A stretch of DNA of 64,000 nt from Phoronis australis (Eukaryota > Phoronida > Phoronidae), in NCBI GenBank assembly GCA_002633005.1, contig NMRA01000987.1, positions 8,291 through 72,290 on the forward strand. The letters run 5' to 3'. Made by a program: the position numbers and the translations under genes. Shown one piece after another: positions 62,401 through 64,000 of this stretch (positions are counted from its first letter, which is position 1; each line of letters starts with the position of its first letter). The notes under the pieces were generated by a model that made no database searches, was not told the DNA's origin, and saw nothing but the letters and a program-made list of their open reading frames with translations.

Positions 62401-63082
62401 CACTTCACTTATATAGTCCTTCACTTATATAGTCTTTCACATATATAGTCCTACACTTATATAGTCCTTCACTTATATAGTCCTACACTTATATAGTCCT
62501 ACACTTATATAGTCCTACACTTATATAGTCCTACACTTGTATAGTCCTACAATTATATAGTCCTAGGGTCCATTCCAAGAAACTGACTTAAATTCATTTT
62601 TGACTTAAGCCCAAGATTTGTCTTAACTTCTAAACTTTGAAATTTCCATACGTGGTAAGATAGTCAAACTTAAGACAAAGCATATTTCAAACACTTGAGT
62701 TAAACTGAAACGGTTTTGAGACACATATGAAATTTATGTCAGAGTTTACTAAAATTTAAGACTTGTCTTAGCTAAGTCACTTTTGCTGGAACGAGCCCTA
62801 GTCTGCAGAAGTGATTGGTGAAGTTTTCTTTCTCTCATAACTACAATACACACCTGCGGTCCCTGTGCACGTAGTTAAAGACCATACAGGCAGCGCCTGC
62901 AAGTATACCAATGGCGGCCAGACTGCTCATGGCAACGAACAGTCCCAGTGAGATGACCCGCAGTTGCTTCTCCTTGCGCATGCGGTCTTGCGGAGGTTTA
63001 CCGCCGACCCATCGTTCTATGCCGAACCACGTCAAGTTATCCGCGTTGTAGTCATAGAAACCAATCTTCTTGTAAACACCAT
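53433..63082 (-). CDS. GABBR1: GABA-B receptor subunit 1-like, C-terminal half (8 exons, partial)
   Basis: Class C GPCR for GABA at the plasma membrane. Exons in transcript order: 63082-62854, 60830-60698, 59888-59784, 58713-58509, 57627-57500, 56223-56095, 55701-55561 and 53699-53433 (stop TAG). All join in phase, giving ~445 residues. The first exon begins mid-codon, so the N-terminal ligand-binding domain lies right of the window. Seven membrane segments follow: [16 protein letters not shown] (TM1), [14 protein letters not shown] (TM2), [16 protein letters not shown] (TM3), [16 protein letters not shown] (TM4), [16 protein letters not shown] (TM5), a segment across exons 5-6 (TM6) and [16 protein letters not shown] (TM7). 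PILCQ and LEHC could form the extracellular disulfide. The tail has a coiled coil ([10 protein letters not shown] ... [17 protein letters not shown]) resembling the subunit 1 heterodimerisation helix. [10 protein letters not shown] also favours subunit 1, while GGKPPQDR resembles subunit 2. The subunit assignment is therefore likely, not certain. Confidence 0.9.
53781..55309. mobile_element. ~1.5-kb insertion present in one copy of the redundant segment only
   Basis: The matching segments run in parallel until AGTACCAAAAAG (51126-51137 and ~53769-53780). They resume at AAAAAGAACAATTGCCAC, at ~51132 in one copy and ~55308 in the other. The intervening 1.5 kb has no counterpart. It contains a dispersed-repeat fragment (54104-54160, like 28885-28935) and a short-period repeat at 54957-55160. 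No clear inverted ends or transposase were seen. Confidence 0.6.
54957..55160. repeat. Degenerate ~13-bp tandem repeat
   Basis: Variants of GCTCAGATNATC(T) (GCTCAAATCATCA, GCTCAGATGATCC, GCTCAAACCATCT and others) recur more than ten times with irregular spacing of about 12-15 bases. Confidence 0.65.
56294..56473. mobile_element. ~180-bp MITE, family 'CAATTGACCT'
   Basis: It starts CAATTGACCTATCGCAAG, with internal hairpin TTTTACCC ... GGGTAAAA and the end block GGTCAGTTAAGCCGTCACTC. The right terminus is slightly decayed (GTTCAGTT). It lies in the intron before the sixth exon in this window. Confidence 0.7.
59247..59430. mobile_element. ~180-bp MITE, family 'CAATTGACCT'
   Basis: It has CAATTGACCTATCGCAAG at the left and GATCAATTG at the right as near-complementary ends, plus the family core GTTCTGATTGGTCAGTT. 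It lies between receptor exons 59784-59888 and 58509-58713. Confidence 0.75.
60897..61490. repeat. Inverted repeat array with 35-bp tandem units
   Basis: Five 35-bp units (GGAGTGAGGCCATGGCGTTT...) run from 61224 to 61398, and a sixth occupies 61427-61461. A 27-bp insert (GGTGTCGCAGTCCAGCCGAC...) follows units five and six. The left part, 60897-61045, carries related units in opposite orientation (GGCTGGACTGC, AACTGGTTGGCCGGTGCTCA), so the region could fold into a long imperfect hairpin. It lies in a receptor intron upstream of exon 60698-60830. Confidence 0.8.
62406..62565. repeat. 16-bp tandem repeat, ten units
   Basis: Ten consecutive 16-bp units of CACTTATATAGTCCTA with a few substitutions, ending exactly where the next MITE begins. 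Confidence 0.9.
62564..62802. mobile_element. ~237-bp MITE with imperfect ~28-bp inverted ends
   Basis: The left end TAGGGTCCATTCCAAGAAAC matches the reverse complement of the right end (TAGGGCTCGTTCCAGCAAAA). In both, GTGACTTA/CTGACTTA follows. A TA borders each side. There is no coding capacity. Confidence 0.7.
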
Positions 63083-63527
63083 CTGTAAAGAAAGTCAACA
63101 ACATTCGTGATGATTTCATCAACCGAGTGACAGTGTTCAGCATTTGGAACCTCAAGTAAAGAAAGTAAAGCCCCAGGGTCTCTCTTCACTTGATAGCAGT
63201 AACAATGGGAGCTGTTTAGTCTGCCCAGAATAAAAACGTTGATTTAGAAATGATGCGACATATGAGAAAAGTTATTACAGACCCATGTCTCCATAATAAG
63301 ATATAACACTATAACAGCAATTAGATTTGAGGTCATAAAAATATAGTCACATGTCACTGGGAAACCCATTCTGGACACTCACTTTTTAAATCCTGTATTG
63401 CAATGTCTGTAATATATAAAAATTCCTTTAATATTTTTACCTGCTATCAAAGACAGTCAGTCCTTATACTAGAGATAATTCCCATAAACTGGCAGCTGCT
63501 CTAAGACTGACTCGTGCCCCGTGTTAA

Positions 63528-63707
63528 CAATTGACCTTTCGCAAGTTCCGCCCCTTGCGAAAAGTCAACAAACAAACAACAAGTTTTACCCAGCATCGTG
63601 TTGTTTGTCAGGTAAAACGGCGGCTTGGAAACGAAGGTGTGTCAAGAATGCTGCATTCATATTGGTCAGTTAAGCCGTCACTCAAAATCCTGGCAACAGG
63701 TCAATTA
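63528..63707. mobile_element. ~180-bp MITE, family 'CAATTGACCT'
   Basis: The left end AATTGACCT and right end AGGTCAATT are perfect inverted 9-mers. The internal hairpin arms GTTTTACCC and GGTAAAAC flank the GTTGTTTGTC core. It lies upstream of the first receptor exon in the window, in intronic or flanking sequence. Confidence 0.8.
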
Positions 63708-64000
63708 TAACAATTCGTACGTGGTCCTTCACACTATTGCAACTAATGCCAGCTCCAACACTCGCTACTTCAAACAAAGACGAAACCGCAGGTGCTTGAA
63801 ATGCAATAACCCACTTCTATACCATCACCATCACCACGACTACCACACGTTGCATGCAGTACAATGCTGTGGTGGAGATATACACTTGGAACGCCAGTGA
63901 ATAAGACAATTTTTATATAATCAAACACTCCAAAATTACTGCCTGTGCCTTCCAGCCCAGACAGAATACAACGACCGTGGAAAATTGGAAATGTTCCAGC
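63708..64000. other. No exon recognised at the right edge
   Basis: A His-rich frame at 63625-63900 comes from CAC/CAT runs (near 63820-63850) and overlaps the MITE. It has no splice context and no resemblance to the receptor's ligand-binding domain. Confidence 0.5.

Noticed and set aside
62406-62565. CRISPR-like array
   Set aside because: The units are head-to-tail 16-mers without unique spacers, in an animal intron. It is a simple minisatellite.
63625-63900. His-rich 91-codon frame at the right edge
   Set aside because: It starts inside a MITE and its His run is a CAY-type simple sequence. No splice sites or homology.

Overview
This is animal nuclear DNA: AT-rich, with GT-AG spliced genes whose exons are 18-270 bp and introns about 0.3-7 kb, and many small DNA transposons. 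Five protein genes can be assembled from exons that join in phase. The gene set (urate oxidase with a peroxisomal tail, snapin, ALAD, a GABA-B receptor) and the high divergence between apparently redundant contig ends suggest a heterozygous invertebrate. A marine deuterostome such as a lancelet or hemichordate is a guess; the sequence does not prove it.

Layout, left to right. (1) 0.4-9.0 kb: degenerate ~157-bp repeats, then an autonomous-looking hAT transposon (about 2629-9013, + strand). Its three-exon gene fuses an OTU cysteine-protease domain to a zinc-finger hAT transposase. (2) 9-14.4 kb: no gene, several MITEs and a tRNA-like relic. (3) 14445-23175 (+): urate oxidase, 8 exons, 306 aa, ending SKL. 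(4) 27291-31438 (-): snapin, 4 exons, 136 aa. (5) 32133-46066 (+): ALAD (porphobilinogen synthase), 8 exons, 334 aa, head-to-head with snapin across 694 bp. (6) 50787-63082 (-): the 3' half of a GABA-B receptor subunit 1-like gene (7TM, coiled coil and tail). Its ligand-binding exons lie beyond the right edge. Its last three exons occur twice, either side of a single N at 52695.

The host genes are unrelated housekeeping or signalling functions: purine catabolism, vesicle/lysosome trafficking, heme synthesis and neurotransmitter reception. Only the snapin/ALAD pair suggests shared control, through a possible bidirectional promoter. ALAD and the receptor gene converge tail-to-tail.

The two features most worth following up are the OTU-hAT fusion transposon, and the repeated receptor exons, which look like unmerged overlapping contig ends rather than a real duplication.
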